DNA of 64,000 bases from Bacteroidaceae bacterium (GCA_017408685.1 JAFQUE010000092.1:25313-89312); one strand, 5' to 3'. Shown: positions 28,309-37,820, counted from the stretch's first letter. Translations and numbers: made by a program. The notes: a model not told the origin generated them from the letters alone.

Positions 28309-28328
28309 GCAAAAATGACTATTTTTGC
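28309..28328. promoter_or_regulatory. inverted repeat between MATE gene and mnmA
   Basis: Perfect 8-bp arms GCAAAAAT / ATTTTTGC around GACT. The right arm forms a rightward -7 box (TATTTTTG, 28320-28327) and the left arm a near-match leftward one (CATTTTTG). It may be a divergent promoter pair or an operator. Confidence 0.4.
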
Positions 28329-28402
28329 GTTGGATATGACATTTGTATATCTGTTGCAAAGTTAGGAATTTTTTTTGACAGGAAACGGTTGTTGCAGTAT
28401 TT

Positions 28403-29503
28403 ATGTTTGAGGAAAAGAGTGTTCTTGTGGGAATGAGCGGCGGTATCGACAGTACTGCCGTATGCTGTATGTTGCTTGAGCAGGGTTACAGGGTCGAGGG
28501 ACTGACCTTCGTCACTTGCGACAGCGGTCTTAAGGCGGTGGAGTCCGCGGCTGCGCTTGCTGCGCGTTTGGGTATACCGCACCATGTGGCTGATGTGCGT
28601 GGACGTTTCAGAGAGACTGTGGTGCAACCGTTCATAGAGAGTTATCTTTCGGGTTCTACACCCAATCCTTGTGTCAACTGTAATCCGCTTGTAAAGTTTG
28701 CCTTGCTCGAGGAGTGGGCCGACAGACTGGGCTGTACCGGAATTGCCACGGGACACTATGTGAAAGTGGAAAGTGGAAAGATGAAAGATGACAGTGAACG
28801 GAGATTTTATATTGTAACTGGTGATGATGACCGCAAGGACCAGAGTTATTTCTTGTGGAGGCTTACCCAGCAGCAACTTTCGCGGGTCATCTTCCCGCTT
28901 GGGGGTATGGAAAAGACGCAGGTGGTGGAGTATTTGAAGGAGCATGGCTATGAGTGTGTGGCTTCGGGTGGCGAGAGTATGGAGGTCTGTTTCATCCCCG
29001 GCGATTACCGCGATTTTCTGCGGTCTAATGTCCCGGATATCGACACTCGTTTCAAAGGTGGTGCATTTGTCGACAGCAGCGGGCGTGTGCTCGGCAACCA
29101 TGCAGGTTTCCCCTTCTACACCATAGGTCAGCGCAAAGGTCTCGGGATAGCCTTGGGATATCCGGCGTATGTGCTCAAGATAAATGCTGCCAAGAATACG
29201 GTAATGCTCGGTACCGAAGAGCAGTTGCTTGCGCGCCACATGCTTGTCGATGAACCACAGTGGGTGGGTGATGTTCCTGAAAATCTCACAGTTCGTGTAC
29301 GCTACCGCAGCCGTCTTGTTGCCTGCGGTGCACCGCAGGCAACAGGCGACGGGCGCTGGTTAGTGAAACTGCACGAGGCGGTCTCTGCAATAACTCCCGG
29401 GCAATCGGCTGTGTTCTACGAGGGAAACAGGGTCGTTGGCGGTGCGTTCATAGCCAATCAGCGTGGAATAAACCAATGGATAAACGACAGGACCGATGAA
29501 TAG
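28403..29503 (+). CDS. mnmA: tRNA-specific 2-thiouridylase MnmA
   Basis: 366 aa. It adds sulfur to uridine-34 of tRNAs for Lys, Glu and Gln. The PP-loop [12 protein letters not shown] (9-20), the cysteines of NPCVNCN (Cys90, Cys93), Cys196 in [11 protein letters not shown] and [13 protein letters not shown] are all present. Residues 121-133 ([13 protein letters not shown]) look like an insertion compared with the usual short turn before KDQSYF. They are encoded by a purine-rich repeat also found near dnaX. The gene overlaps xseA by eight bases. Confidence 0.94.
   Translation: MFEEKSVLVGMSGGIDSTAVCCMLLEQGYRVEGLTFVTCDSGLKAVESAAALAARLGIPHHVADVRGRFRETVVQPFIESYLSGSTPNPCVNCNPLVKFALLEEWADRLGCTGIATGHYVKVESGKMKDDSERRFYIVTGDDDRKDQSYFLWRLTQQQLSRVIFPLGGMEKTQVVEYLKEHGYECVASGGESMEVCFIPGDYRDFLRSNVPDIDTRFKGGAFVDSSGRVLGNHAGFPFYTIGQRKGLGIALGYPAYVLKINAAKNTVMLGTEEQLLARHMLVDEPQWVGDVPENLTVRVRYRSRLVACGAPQATGDGRWLVKLHEAVSAITPGQSAVFYEGNRVVGGAFIANQRGINQWINDRTDE
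28762..28786 (+). repeat. copy of the GGAAAGTGGAAAG repeat inside mnmA
   Basis: GGAAAGTGGAAAGATGAAA at 28768-28786 is an exact copy of 10138-10156. It is in frame within mnmA and encodes part of a small non-conserved loop (about residues 121-128). Confidence 0.6.
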
Positions 29504-30749
29504 CATAGAAGAACCGCTTACGTTATATGCCCTCAATAATATGGTGCGTGGTGCCGTCAGCGAGGGTATGCCTTCGCGCTACTGGGTTACCGGTGAATTG
29601 AGCGAAGTGCGTGAGGCCTCGAACGGTCATTGTTACATTGAACTTGTACAGCGCGATGAGGTCACTGATGAACTTGTTGCCAAGGCACGCGGAACAGTGT
29701 GGTCGCGTGTATATACCTTGTTGCGCCCTTATTTCCTTGAGCAGACGGGTCAACCTTTTGCTCCCGGACTCAAGGTTTTGCTGCAGGTGAGTGTGGGTTT
29801 CCACGAACTCTATGGTTATGCGCTCGATGTGTGCGATATTGAACCTGCATATACGATAGGCGACATGGCGCGCCGTCGCATGCTTGTAATAAAGCGCCTT
29901 ACCGATGAGGGTGTGATTGACCTGAACAAGGAGCTGCCCTTCCCTCTTCTGCCGCAGCGGGTGGCTGTGATATCTTCGTCTACGGCGGCGGGTTACGGCG
30001 ACTTCTGCGACCAGTTGCTCGGTAACCGCTATGGTTTTGTGTTCTACCCCCATCTGTTTCCCTCGCCCATGCAGGGAGGTGGGGTGGAACAGGGTATAAT
30101 TGACGCTCTTGACCGCATAGCACAGAATTTGGACATGTGGGATGTGGTAGTGATAATACGTGGCGGTGGAGCAACAAGCGAACTTAGTTGCTTCGATACG
30201 TATGACCTTGCCAACAATTGTGCGCAGTTTCCTCTTCCAATAATAACGGGAATAGGGCACCAACGTGATGAGAGTGTACTCGATATTGTGGCACATACAA
30301 GGGCAAAGACTCCCACGGCTGTAGCCGAACTGCTTATACATTCAATGCTTGAGCAGAGTGCCTTTGTGGATAATGCAAGACTGTCGGTTGCCAATGCGGT
30401 GCGCGCACGTGTCGACACCGAGAAACAGCGTGCCGCTGCGTTTGCGTCACGTATGCCGGTGTGCACAACGTTGTGTCTGCAAAACAGCAGGATGAGGCTT
30501 CAACCGCTTGTACAAAGGTTGTCCTCGGCAACGGAAATATATCTGAAGGAGCAGCGCCACAGATTGGATATGATAAAGGAAAAGACCGAAGCGGCTTCGC
30601 CGCAGCATATACTTGCATTGGGTTATAGTATTACCCGCGTGAACGGCAAGGCAGTACGTTCTATCAGCGAGGTGGTGCCGGGTGATGAGGTGACTACTGT
30701 TGTTGCCGGCGGAGAGTTTACAAGTACGGTAAAAGATAAGTTACAATAA
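29496..30749 (+). CDS. xseA: exodeoxyribonuclease VII large subunit
   Basis: 417 aa. With XseB it degrades single-stranded DNA to short oligonucleotides. The OB-fold domain ([20 protein letters not shown]) is followed by the catalytic domain with [32 protein letters not shown] and [21 protein letters not shown] long helical part and a C-terminal beta segment ([18 protein letters not shown]) complete it. It overlaps mnmA by eight bases and is one base from xseB. Confidence 0.95.
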   Translation: MNSIEEPLTLYALNNMVRGAVSEGMPSRYWVTGELSEVREASNGHCYIELVQRDEVTDELVAKARGTVWSRVYTLLRPYFLEQTGQPFAPGLKVLLQVSVGFHELYGYALDVCDIEPAYTIGDMARRRMLVIKRLTDEGVIDLNKELPFPLLPQRVAVISSSTAAGYGDFCDQLLGNRYGFVFYPHLFPSPMQGGGVEQGIIDALDRIAQNLDMWDVVVIIRGGGATSELSCFDTYDLANNCAQFPLPIITGIGHQRDESVLDIVAHTRAKTPTAVAELLIHSMLEQSAFVDNARLSVANAVRARVDTEKQRAAAFASRMPVCTTLCLQNSRMRLQPLVQRLSSATEIYLKEQRHRLDMIKEKTEAASPQHILALGYSITRVNGKAVRSISEVVPGDEVTTVVAGGEFTSTVKDKLQ

Positions 30750-30750
30750 T

Positions 30751-30945
30751 ATGGAAAATATGACTTATACAGCGGCGGTTGCACGCCTTGAGGAGATTAT
30801 GACGGCCGTTCAGGACGGCAGGGTAGACATTGACGAACTGTCGGGTCTTTTGAAAGAGGCAACAGAACTGCTCCATTTCTGCAACGACAGACTTTATAAG
30901 GTCGACGAGGAGGTAAAGCGCTTGCTTGACGAAATGGAAGGTTAA
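30751..30945 (+). CDS. xseB: exodeoxyribonuclease VII small subunit
   Basis: 64 aa. The family pattern is complete: YTAAVARLEEIMTAVQDGR, then DELSGLLKEATELLHFC and a helical tail ending LLDEMEG. It binds the large subunit to form the active ssDNA exonuclease. Third gene of the mnmA-xseA-xseB unit; the ATG follows the xseA stop by a single base. Confidence 0.93.
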   Translation: MENMTYTAAVARLEEIMTAVQDGRVDIDELSGLLKEATELLHFCNDRLYKVDEEVKRLLDEMEG

Positions 30946-30946
30946 A

Positions 30947-30978
30947 TTTTCTCTTGTCGGGCAAAATGTGTATCTTCG
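30947..30978 (+). promoter_or_regulatory. possible ilvE promoter
   Basis: TTTT (30947-30950), 20 bp, then TATCTTCG (30971-30978), one base off the -7 consensus. It lies 25 bp before the ilvE ATG. Confidence 0.35.
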
Positions 30979-31003
30979 CGGCACAAAAGAAAACAATACA
31001 GGA

Positions 31004-32023
31004 ATGGAAACATTAGATTGGTCTAATATCGGCTTCGGCTATCGCAAGACCGACGCCAATGTACGTTGCGTTTATAAGGACGGCGCATGGGGTGAGGTAC
31101 AGGTGTGTACCGATGAGAACATAACACTGCACATGGCAGCGACTTGTCTGCACTACGGACAGGACGCTTTTGAGGGTCTTAAGGCCTTCCGTGGCAAGGA
31201 CGGCAAGGTGCGCATATTCCGCCTTGAGGCAAATGCAGAGCGTTTGCAGAGCAGTTGCGACGGTATAATGATGCCTCGTGTGAGTACGGAACTGTTCCGT
31301 GAAATGGTGACAAAGGTAGTTGCGCTCAACGAGCGTTTTGTGCCGCCTTACGAGAGCGGTGCGTCGCTGTATATCCGTCCTCTGCTCATTGGTACGAGTG
31401 CCCAAGTGGGGGTTAATCCGGCAAAGGAGTATCTGTTTGTGATTTTCGTTACTCCGGTGGGCCCTTATTACAAGGCCGGATTTGCTGTCAACAACTGCGT
31501 GATTTTCCGCGACATTGACCGTGCGGCACCGCTCGGTACAGGCCGTTTCAAGGTGGGCGGCAACTATGCTGCCGGCATGAGGGCAAGTTTTGCTGCGCAT
31601 GAACAGGGTTACGCTTGCGAGATTTATCTCGACGCCAAGGAGAAGAAGTATATCGATGAGTGCGGTGCAGCCAATTTCATAGGAATAAAGGACAACTGCT
31701 ATATAACTCCAAAGTCAACATCAATTCTTCCGTCGATAACCAACAACAGCCTTATGCAGATTGCACGCGACATGGGCATGACGGTAGAGCAGCGCCCTGT
31801 GCCCGAGGAGGAACTGTCTACCTTTGAAGAGGCGGGCGCATGCGGAACGGCGGCTGTCATTTCGCCCATAGGCCGCATTGACGATGTGGAGCAGGGCAAG
31901 AGTTATGTGATTGCCAAAGACGGCAAACCGGGACCGGTACTCACGGCGCTCTATAACCGCCTGCGTGCGATACAGTATGGCGATGTGGCCGACCCATACG
32001 GTTGGGTAACTGTTATTGAATAA
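31004..32023 (+). CDS. ilvE: branched-chain amino acid aminotransferase
   Basis: 339 aa from METLDWSNIGFGYRKTDANV; an upstream in-frame ATG lies within xseB and is not favoured. It transfers the amino group in the last step of Leu, Ile and Val synthesis. PLP binds Lys183 in GRFKVGGNYAAG. YGQDAFEGLKAF, SLYIRPLLIG and DECGAANF are class IV aminotransferase landmarks. It may be expressed with trmB and the genes after it (spacings of 15, 15 and 65 bp). Confidence 0.95.
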   Translation: METLDWSNIGFGYRKTDANVRCVYKDGAWGEVQVCTDENITLHMAATCLHYGQDAFEGLKAFRGKDGKVRIFRLEANAERLQSSCDGIMMPRVSTELFREMVTKVVALNERFVPPYESGASLYIRPLLIGTSAQVGVNPAKEYLFVIFVTPVGPYYKAGFAVNNCVIFRDIDRAAPLGTGRFKVGGNYAAGMRASFAAHEQGYACEIYLDAKEKKYIDECGAANFIGIKDNCYITPKSTSILPSITNNSLMQIARDMGMTVEQRPVPEEELSTFEEAGACGTAAVISPIGRIDDVEQGKSYVIAKDGKPGPVLTALYNRLRAIQYGDVADPYGWVTVIE

Positions 32024-32038
32024 TATGTGATTGCAGAT

Positions 32039-32797
32039 ATGGGAAAAGGTAAACTGAAGAAATTTGCCGACATGGCGTCTTACCCCAATGTCATCGAGCA
32101 CCCATATTCGGTGGTCGATGAGGTGGAGTTTCCATTGCGGGGTAATTGGAATAGGGATTTTTTCAAGAACGGGAATCCTATAGTCCTTGAACTCGGTTGC
32201 GGCAGGGGAGAATATACTGTGGCGCTTGCACGCCGTTTCCCCGAAAAGAACTTCATTGGCGTTGATATAAAGGGCGCACGCATGTGGACAGGTGCAACCG
32301 AGGCTATGGAAGAGGGACTGGAGAATGTCTGTTTCCTGCGTACTAACATCGAAATTATCGACCGTCTGTTTGCTGCCGGTGAGGTGAGCGAGATTTGGCT
32401 CACGTTCCCTGACCCGCAGATGAAGAAGTATACAAAGAGGCTTACTTCGTCGCTTTTCCTTGCACGTTACAGGAACATATTGTCAACCGACGCCGTTGTT
32501 CATCTGAAGACCGACAGTAACTTTATGTTCACATACACAAGGTATATTACCGAGGTCAATGCTCTTCCGGTGGTGGAGTGCATTGAGGATGTGCATGGGC
32601 AAGAGGAGGTAAGTGAAGTATTGCAGATACGTACGTATTACGAATCGCAGTGGCTCTCCCGCGGAATAACAATCAAGTACATCGCATTCAATCTGCCCGC
32701 AAAGGAGAAATATGATGAACCTGATGTCGAGATTGAGATGGACGAGTACCGCAGTTACGGGCGTAGCAAGCGGAGCAGTCTTGAAACAAGCAAATAA
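32039..32797 (+). CDS. trmB: tRNA (guanine-N7-)-methyltransferase
   Basis: 252 aa from the ATG at 32039 ([20 protein letters not shown]); a GTG four codons upstream is an alternative start. It methylates G46 of tRNAs. The SAM motif [29 protein letters not shown] and the family signature [17 protein letters not shown]-like segment (here KYTKRLTSS) are clear. The C-terminal tail rich in E, R, S and Y is longer than in many homologs. Follows ilvE by 15 bp. Confidence 0.93.
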   Translation: MGKGKLKKFADMASYPNVIEHPYSVVDEVEFPLRGNWNRDFFKNGNPIVLELGCGRGEYTVALARRFPEKNFIGVDIKGARMWTGATEAMEEGLENVCFLRTNIEIIDRLFAAGEVSEIWLTFPDPQMKKYTKRLTSSLFLARYRNILSTDAVVHLKTDSNFMFTYTRYITEVNALPVVECIEDVHGQEEVSEVLQIRTYYESQWLSRGITIKYIAFNLPAKEKYDEPDVEIEMDEYRSYGRSKRSSLETSK

Positions 32798-32812
32798 TTC
32801 AAACAGATTATT

Positions 32813-33115
32813 ATGTTCAAACATGTTGTGATGTGGCGCTTCATTGATGGCGCAAACGGGAAAAGCAAAAAGGAGCATGCTCTTTGGGTAAAGGAGAATC
32901 TTGAGGCTCTTGTTGGCGTGGTTCCCGAGATACGTTCGCTCGAGGTGGGCGTGAATGTGTGCGTGGCAGGTACTGCATATGACGCTGTGCTTGTGTCGGC
33001 CTTTGACAGCGCCGAGGCAATGGAGCGTTACAAGGTGCACCCGGCTCATGTTGCGGTGGCCGAATATTTCAAAGGTATAACCGAGGGTCGTGCCGAAGCA
33101 GACTATACGATGTGA
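32813..33115 (+). CDS. Dabb-domain protein
   Basis: 100 aa. The start MFKHVVMWRFIDGANGKSKK and the end MERYKVHPAHVAVAEYFKG match the stress-responsive alpha/beta-barrel (Dabb) family, small dimeric ferredoxin-like proteins. Its function in bacteria is not established. It sits between trmB (15 bp) and mrp (65 bp, with a repeat tract). Confidence 0.8.
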   Translation: MFKHVVMWRFIDGANGKSKKEHALWVKENLEALVGVVPEIRSLEVGVNVCVAGTAYDAVLVSAFDSAEAMERYKVHPAHVAVAEYFKGITEGRAEADYTM

Positions 33116-33136
33116 AAAGTTAAAGGTGAAAGCTGC
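33113..33136 (+). repeat. GTGAAAAGTTAAAGGTGAAAG repeat copy
   Basis: A short purine-rich stretch beginning in the stop codon of the Dabb gene and resembling the repeat near dnaX and in mnmA. Confidence 0.45.
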
Positions 33137-33180
33137 GAGTAAGCGAGAACTGGTTCGACGAATTCAAAAAGGGAAAAATT

Positions 33181-34287
33181 ATGGCATTATATCCAAAACT
33201 TATACTTGACGCGCTGGAGAAGGTGCGTTATCCGGGCAACGGAAAAAATCTTGTCGAGGCCGGAATGGTTGATGACAATATACGCATAGACGGGAACAAG
33301 GTGAGTTTCTCGCTCATTTTTGACAAACCTACAGACCCTTTCATACGCTCGGTGGTAAAGTCTGCCGAGACGGCAATCCTTACCTATGTGGGCAAGGAGG
33401 TTGAGATTGCCGGAAATATAAGTGTTGTGAGCCGTCAGGCTGCACGTCCCGAGGTGGGCAAGTTTCTGCCACAGGTGAAGAACGTGATTGCAATCTCTTC
33501 GGGCAAAGGCGGTGTGGGCAAGTCTACCGTGTCGGCCAATCTTGCCATTGCACTTGCACGCTTGGGTTACAAGGTCGGTCTGCTCGACGCGGATATTTTC
33601 GGTCCGTCTATCCCAAAGATGTTCAGTGTCGAAGATGAACGCCCTTACAGCGAGAATATCGACGGGCGCGACCTTATACTCCCGATTGAGAAATTCGGTG
33701 TAAAGATTCTTTCTATCGGTTTTTTTGTTGACCCCGAGCAGGCTATCCTGTGGCGCGGCGGCATGGCAAGCAATGCTCTTAAACAACTCATTGCCGACGC
33801 GGCCTGGGGTGAACTCGATTATTTCCTCATTGACCTGCCGCCGGGAACGAGCGACATTCATCTTACTATAGTGCAGTGCCTTGCGCTTACAGGTGCCGTG
33901 GTTGTGACAACTCCCCAGGAGGTGTCATTGGCGGCGGCCATAAAGGGCGTGAACATGTTCGTGAATGAGAAGGTGGGTGTGCCCATCCTTGGGGTGGTGG
34001 AGAACATGGCATGGTTCACTCCCGCCGAATTGCCTGAAAACAGGTATTATATCTTCGGCAAGGATGGCGGCAAGCGCATGGCAGAGGCTTTCAATATTCC
34101 CCTGATTGGTCAGATACCTCTTGTGCAGAGCATTTGCGAGAGCGGTGACGAGGGTGTTCCCATTGCAATGCGTGCCGACAGTCCCGATGGACAGGCGTTC
34201 ATACAACTTGCGGCAAGGTTGGTTGAGAAGACCGAAAAACGCAATGCCGAACTGCCCGAGACCAAGATTGTGGGGACACATAGGTGA
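33181..34287 (+). CDS. mrp: Mrp/ApbC-family iron-sulfur carrier ATPase
   Basis: 368 aa. An N-terminal DUF59/MIP18-like domain (about 1-90) is followed by a P-loop ATPase with the deviant Walker [11 protein letters not shown] at 107-116, [15 protein letters not shown] and [15 protein letters not shown]. Mrp proteins carry Fe-S clusters to apoproteins. The CxxC that many homologs have after VENM is missing here ([21 protein letters not shown]), which appears common in Bacteroidota. The stop codon lies at the foot of the downstream terminator. Confidence 0.92.
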   Translation: MALYPKLILDALEKVRYPGNGKNLVEAGMVDDNIRIDGNKVSFSLIFDKPTDPFIRSVVKSAETAILTYVGKEVEIAGNISVVSRQAARPEVGKFLPQVKNVIAISSGKGGVGKSTVSANLAIALARLGYKVGLLDADIFGPSIPKMFSVEDERPYSENIDGRDLILPIEKFGVKILSIGFFVDPEQAILWRGGMASNALKQLIADAAWGELDYFLIDLPPGTSDIHLTIVQCLALTGAVVVTTPQEVSLAAAIKGVNMFVNEKVGVPILGVVENMAWFTPAELPENRYYIFGKDGGKRMAEAFNIPLIGQIPLVQSICESGDEGVPIAMRADSPDGQAFIQLAARLVEKTEKRNAELPETKIVGTHR

Positions 34288-34325
34288 TAACATGAGGGCG
34301 ACTAAACAGTCGCCCTCATGTTATC
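34286..34325. terminator. bidirectional terminator between mrp and the Imm17-like gene
   Basis: A perfect 18-bp stem with a four-base loop (AAAC), arms 34286-34303 and 34308-34325. The left arm contains the end of the mrp stop codon, and the right arm encodes the last residues of the convergent Imm17-like gene. T tracts are weak, but the stem is very stable. Confidence 0.65.
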
Positions 34326-34532
34326 TATCCGGTAATAGAAATATATTGCCGCGGCAATGAAAATGACTCCGATTGCCCCATAGACCCAACGTGCACCTTT
34401 CCGTCCCAAACGGGTTACAAGGAAACTTGCATTGTCGGTTGCAAAGAACCACTCCCAATCGAGCAGTGAGGCAAGCAGGGAAATAATGCCGGCCACCATG
34501 AAGATTGCCTGTACAATGTTGTGCAGAATCAT
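34302..34532 (-). CDS. Imm17-like small membrane protein
   Basis: 76 aa from MILHNIVQAIFMVAGIISLL; the longer frame from 34583 overlaps thiL and looks like read-through. Two membrane segments surround a conserved-looking core, LDWEWFFATDNASFLVTRLG and RKGARWVYGAIGV. The pattern resembles the immunity-17 (Imm17) family of Bacteroidales. No toxin gene is nearby, so a role as an immunity protein is doubtful. It follows thiL by one base. Its last residues (DNMRATV) lie in the terminator stem. Confidence 0.6.
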   Translation of the reverse strand: MILHNIVQAIFMVAGIISLLASLLDWEWFFATDNASFLVTRLGRKGARWVYGAIGVIFIAAAIYFYYRIDNMRATV

Positions 34533-34533
34533 T

Positions 34534-35571
34534 TTATTCTCCCTGTGGCGTCCAACCTTGTGCCTTGAGTTCCATTTCCACACCGTCGCGTGTGATGAGA
34601 GCCAGCCCCATGCTGTCGCTTACAATGTGACCTATGACACGCACGTCCTTCATTGCTGCAACTTTTTCGTGGTCGGCAATGGGCACGGTGAAAAGCAGTT
34701 CATAGTCCTCGCCGCCGTTCAGGGCGCAGGTAACGACATTCATGTTTAGTTCTTCGGCCATAATGGCTGTCTGGTAATCGATGGGTATGCGCTCCTCGTA
34801 TATGCGGCAACCTGTTCCGCTCTGTTTGCATATGTGCATGAGTTCCGACGAGAGGCCGTCGCTTACATCAATCATGGCAGTCGGTCTCACACCTTCTTCG
34901 CGCAATTTCTCAACTACCTCTTTGCGGGCTTCTGGTTTCAACTGGCGTTCAAGGATGTATTCTTTGCCTTGAAAATCGGGCTGTATGTCCTTGCCGGCTG
35001 TCGCAATCTTTTCACGCTCGAGCAGTTGAAGACCCATATATGCTGCACCAAGGTTGCCTGTGACGCATATGAGGTCGGTCTCTTTGGCTCCGCTACGCTT
35101 AATGGCTGTTCCTTTGGGTGCAGTGCCTATGGCTGTTATGCCAATGGCAAGGCCGGTGAGCGACGATGTTGTGTCGCCACCGATGATGTCGACACCGTAT
35201 TGTTGGCATGCGAGCCTTATTCCTGCATACAGTTCCTCAACGTCCTCAATGCAGAACTTGCGGCTCAGGGCAAGCGATACGGTAATCTGCTTGGGGGTAC
35301 CGTTCATTGCATATATGTCGGAGATGTTGGCAACAACAGTCTTGTAACCAAGGTGCTTCAAGGGGAAATAGGTGAGGTCGAAGTGTACGCCTTCCATAAA
35401 CAGGTCGGTGGTGACGAGGGTCTCCTCGTCACCGCTGAACTGCAGTATGGCGGCGTCGTCGCCAACGCCTTTTACCGTCTCCTTGTTTGTTATGGGAATA
35501 TCTTTTGTTATCCTGTCAATGAGGCCGAACTCGCCCAATGATGAGATTTCGGTTCGTTTTGTCGTGTTCAT
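34534..35571 (-). CDS. thiL: thiamine-monophosphate kinase
   Basis: 345 aa. It phosphorylates thiamine monophosphate to thiamine diphosphate. The PurM-like fold shows GVGDDAAIL near the start, VTTDLFMEGVHFDLTYFP with the metal-binding Asp, VANISDIYAMNG, DIIGGDTTSS and AMIDVSDGLSSELMHIC, and NGGEDYELLFTV towards the end. Four bases after punA on the same strand, within the lpxK-punA-thiL unit. Confidence 0.95.
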   Translation of the reverse strand: MNTTKRTEISSLGEFGLIDRITKDIPITNKETVKGVGDDAAILQFSGDEETLVTTDLFMEGVHFDLTYFPLKHLGYKTVVANISDIYAMNGTPKQITVSLALSRKFCIEDVEELYAGIRLACQQYGVDIIGGDTTSSLTGLAIGITAIGTAPKGTAIKRSGAKETDLICVTGNLGAAYMGLQLLEREKIATAGKDIQPDFQGKEYILERQLKPEARKEVVEKLREEGVRPTAMIDVSDGLSSELMHICKQSGTGCRIYEERIPIDYQTAIMAEELNMNVVTCALNGGEDYELLFTVPIADHEKVAAMKDVRVIGHIVSDSMGLALITRDGVEMELKAQGWTPQGE

Positions 35572-35575
35572 CTTC

Positions 35576-36385
35576 TTATGCTCTATTGATGATTTCGCGG
35601 AATATTGTCGTCATCTTGGGTTGTGCCTCGTCGGCTGCCTTCTGAACCTCTTCATGGCTGCACTCAACCACAATGCCTTCAACGCCAAGGTCGGTTATTA
35701 CCGAAATGCCGAACACGCGTATGCCGCAGTGGCGTGCCACAATGACTTCGGGTACTGTTGACATTCCTACAGCGTCGCCGCCCATGCGGTGGAACATGCG
35801 GTATTCGGCCGGTGTCTCGAATGTGGGGCCCTGTGTGCCAAGGTAAACGCCTTCAACAACGCGTATACCCTTTTCGGCAGCAATATCCTTTGCCATGCTT
35901 ATGAGGTCTTTGTCATATGCTGCGCTCATGTCGGGGAAACGGTCGCCGTAGGGGATGTTCTTGCCGCGCAAGGGGTGCTCGGGGAAGAAGTTGATGTGGT
36001 CATTGATTATCATGAGGTCGCCGATGATGAAGTCGGGGTTCATGCCGCCTGCGGCGTTAGATACAAAAAGGGTCTTTATGCCCAGTTCGCGCATAACGCG
36101 CACGGGGAATGTCACCTCTTTCATTGAATAGCCTTCGTAGAAATGGAAACGGCCCTGCATTGCCATTATTTCCTTGTTGCCCAATTTGCCGAAAATGAGT
36201 TTGCCAGAGTGCCCTTCTACAGTAGAGAGAGGAAAATTAGGAATGTCCTTGTACTCAATCTCGTACTTGTCGGTTATCTCGTTTACAAGACTGCCGAGTC
36301 CGGTGCCAAGGATAATGGCTGTCTCGGGTGCTGTTGTCATCTTTCCTCTAAGGAATTCAGCGGTTTCATGAATTTTCTGTAACAT
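35576..36385 (-). CDS. punA: purine nucleoside phosphorylase
   Basis: 269 aa, the trimeric (PNP-I) type. It splits guanosine and inosine to base and ribose-1-phosphate. Landmarks are ILGTGLGSLVNEI, STVEGHSGKLIFG, AMQGRFHFYEGYS, VSNAAGGMNPDF and the base-binding region TQGPTFETPAEYRMF. The start overlaps the end of lpxK by 20 bases, so translation may be coupled. It is in an unusual pairing with a lipid A gene, but such order is common in Bacteroidales. Confidence 0.95.
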   Translation of the reverse strand: MLQKIHETAEFLRGKMTTAPETAIILGTGLGSLVNEITDKYEIEYKDIPNFPLSTVEGHSGKLIFGKLGNKEIMAMQGRFHFYEGYSMKEVTFPVRVMRELGIKTLFVSNAAGGMNPDFIIGDLMIINDHINFFPEHPLRGKNIPYGDRFPDMSAAYDKDLISMAKDIAAEKGIRVVEGVYLGTQGPTFETPAEYRMFHRMGGDAVGMSTVPEVIVARHCGIRVFGISVITDLGVEGIVVECSHEEVQKAADEAQPKMTTIFREIINRA

Positions 36386-37433
36386 AGTTCTCTATAATTT
36401 GGTTAAACATTTCATTTTCTCCGTCGAGAATCTCTACCTGAATGGGAATTGCATATATATTCTCCCTTACGCATTGTGGCAGGTCGTTTCTCTGTATTAG
36501 TCTTGTCGCGTCCTTCTCGGTGGTTATTATTGCTTTTCTCTTGCCTTTCATGCTGTTGAAACGCTCCGCAATCCCTTGAAGTTCGGTCGTTGTGAAATTG
36601 TGGTGGTCGCCGAAACGTAACATCTCAACCTTTACCCCTTTCTTCTGAATCTCCTCTTTCAGCGGTTCGGGTCGGGCAATGCCTGTTACGAGCAGAATTT
36701 CATTGCAAGCGGCAATTTCTTCCAATGGTGCAGCCTCCTTGAAGAGCGGGTAGTGTGCGCCGTATTCCATGCATGAGAAGAATACGGGTATATCCTTGAA
36801 TCTTTTTATAAAGTTCCTGCACCACTCTTTCTGTCGTGTTGTTATTCCCCGGCATTTCGTTATTATCGCAATGTCGGCTCGTCTTATCCCGGCAAGGCTT
36901 TCGCGCATGCGACCGAACGGGAGCACGCAATCCTGCCATATCGGGCGGTTGCTGTCAATGAGCAGGATGTTCATGCCGGCCTTTACGTGACGGTGCTGGT
37001 ATGCGTCGTCAAGCAGTATCACTTCGGGTACATTCTCCTCGGTCAGCAACCTTTCAATGCCGGTTGTACGTTTCTCACATACAGCAACGTCGATGTATGG
37101 AAATTTGTTCTTTATTTGGAACGGTTCGTCCCCGAATATCTCCATTGGTGTCGCGGGGGTACCTTTGATGTACCCTTTGCTCTTGCGTCCATAACCGCGG
37201 CTTAATACTGCCGTGCGGAACTTCCGGCCCAACAGATTTATAAGGTATTCGGTGTGCGGCGTCTTGCCTGTTCCCCCTACAGAAATGTTGCCAATGCATA
37301 TTGTGGGCACTTGAAATGATCTCGACTCCATAACGCCGAAGTCGAAAAGCCTGTTGCGTAATGCTGTAATCCAGCGGTACGGGTTTATGGCGTCGCACAC
37401 TGTTGCGGTTATACCTCTTTTTGCGTCAATCAT
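36366..37433 (-). CDS. lpxK: tetraacyldisaccharide 4'-kinase
   Basis: 355 aa. It adds the 4'-phosphate in lipid A synthesis at the inner membrane. The P-loop ISVGGTGKTPHTEYLI, AVLSRGYGRKSKG, the DEPFQIKNKF segment and VILLDDAYQHRHVK are characteristic. First gene of the leftward unit that continues with punA, thiL and the Imm17-like gene. A TATTTTTG -7 box on the minus strand at 37465-37472 lies 31 bp upstream. Confidence 0.95.
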   Translation of the reverse strand: MIDAKRGITATVCDAINPYRWITALRNRLFDFGVMESRSFQVPTICIGNISVGGTGKTPHTEYLINLLGRKFRTAVLSRGYGRKSKGYIKGTPATPMEIFGDEPFQIKNKFPYIDVAVCEKRTTGIERLLTEENVPEVILLDDAYQHRHVKAGMNILLIDSNRPIWQDCVLPFGRMRESLAGIRRADIAIITKCRGITTRQKEWCRNFIKRFKDIPVFFSCMEYGAHYPLFKEAAPLEEIAACNEILLVTGIARPEPLKEEIQKKGVKVEMLRFGDHHNFTTTELQGIAERFNSMKGKRKAIITTEKDATRLIQRNDLPQCVRENIYAIPIQVEILDGENEMFNQIIENYVTENS

Positions 37434-37464
37434 ATCTGTGTTCCGCGTATTGTTTTCTTTATTG

Positions 37465-37472
37465 CAAAAATA
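37465..37472 (-). promoter_or_regulatory. -7 box upstream of lpxK
   Basis: TATTTTTG on the minus strand, an exact TAnnTTTG match; no clear -33 element. Confidence 0.35.
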
Positions 37473-37618
37473 GGCAATTATTCTATAAAGAAACCTTCTG
37501 TCCGCTTTTCTTTTTGTTTATTTTTGACTGAAAATGTTAAAAAAACTTATTTATTCACTTTTTGCACTTCTGCCCAATGATTTTCTTTGGAAATGTTCAT
37601 TGATTTGAAAAAAAAAGT

Positions 37619-37626
37619 TACTTTTG
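37619..37626 (+). promoter_or_regulatory. -7 box upstream of tRNA-Ser
   Basis: TACTTTTG fits the -7 consensus and lies 69 bp before the mature tRNA; -33 is weak. Confidence 0.35.
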
Positions 37627-37695
37627 CCGTGAAATAAAGTGCAGTTTACAAAAAATGTTGTAAATTGCATGCCGAATACTATGTGTGCGGGCCAT

Positions 37696-37783
37696 GGAAA
37701 GATGCTCGAGTGGTTGAAGAGGCACGCCTGGAAAGCGTGTATACGCCAAAAGTGTATCGGGGGTTCGAATCCCCCTCTTTCCG
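37696..37783 (+). tRNA. tRNA-Ser (anticodon GGA)
   Basis: An 88-nt class II tRNA. The acceptor stem is GGAAAGA with TCTTTCC and discriminator G. The anticodon stem is CACGC/GCGTG with loop CTGGAAA, so anticodon GGA reads UCC and UCU. A long variable arm follows, then the T arm with GGTTCGAATCC. CCA is not encoded. Confidence 0.95.
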
Positions 37784-37788
37784 CTGAT

Positions 37789-37820
37789 TTTGAATGAATT
37801 AACTTAAAATACTAATTTTA
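37789..37820 (+). promoter_or_regulatory. possible exbB promoter
   Basis: TTTG (37789-37792), a 20-bp spacer and TAATTTTA (37813-37820), one base off the -7 consensus. The start would be within about 10 nt of the exbB ATG, so co-transcription with the tRNA is an alternative. Confidence 0.3.

Noticed and set aside
28319-29239. 306-codon minus-strand ORF
   Set aside because: Antisense shadow of mnmA, with no family features.
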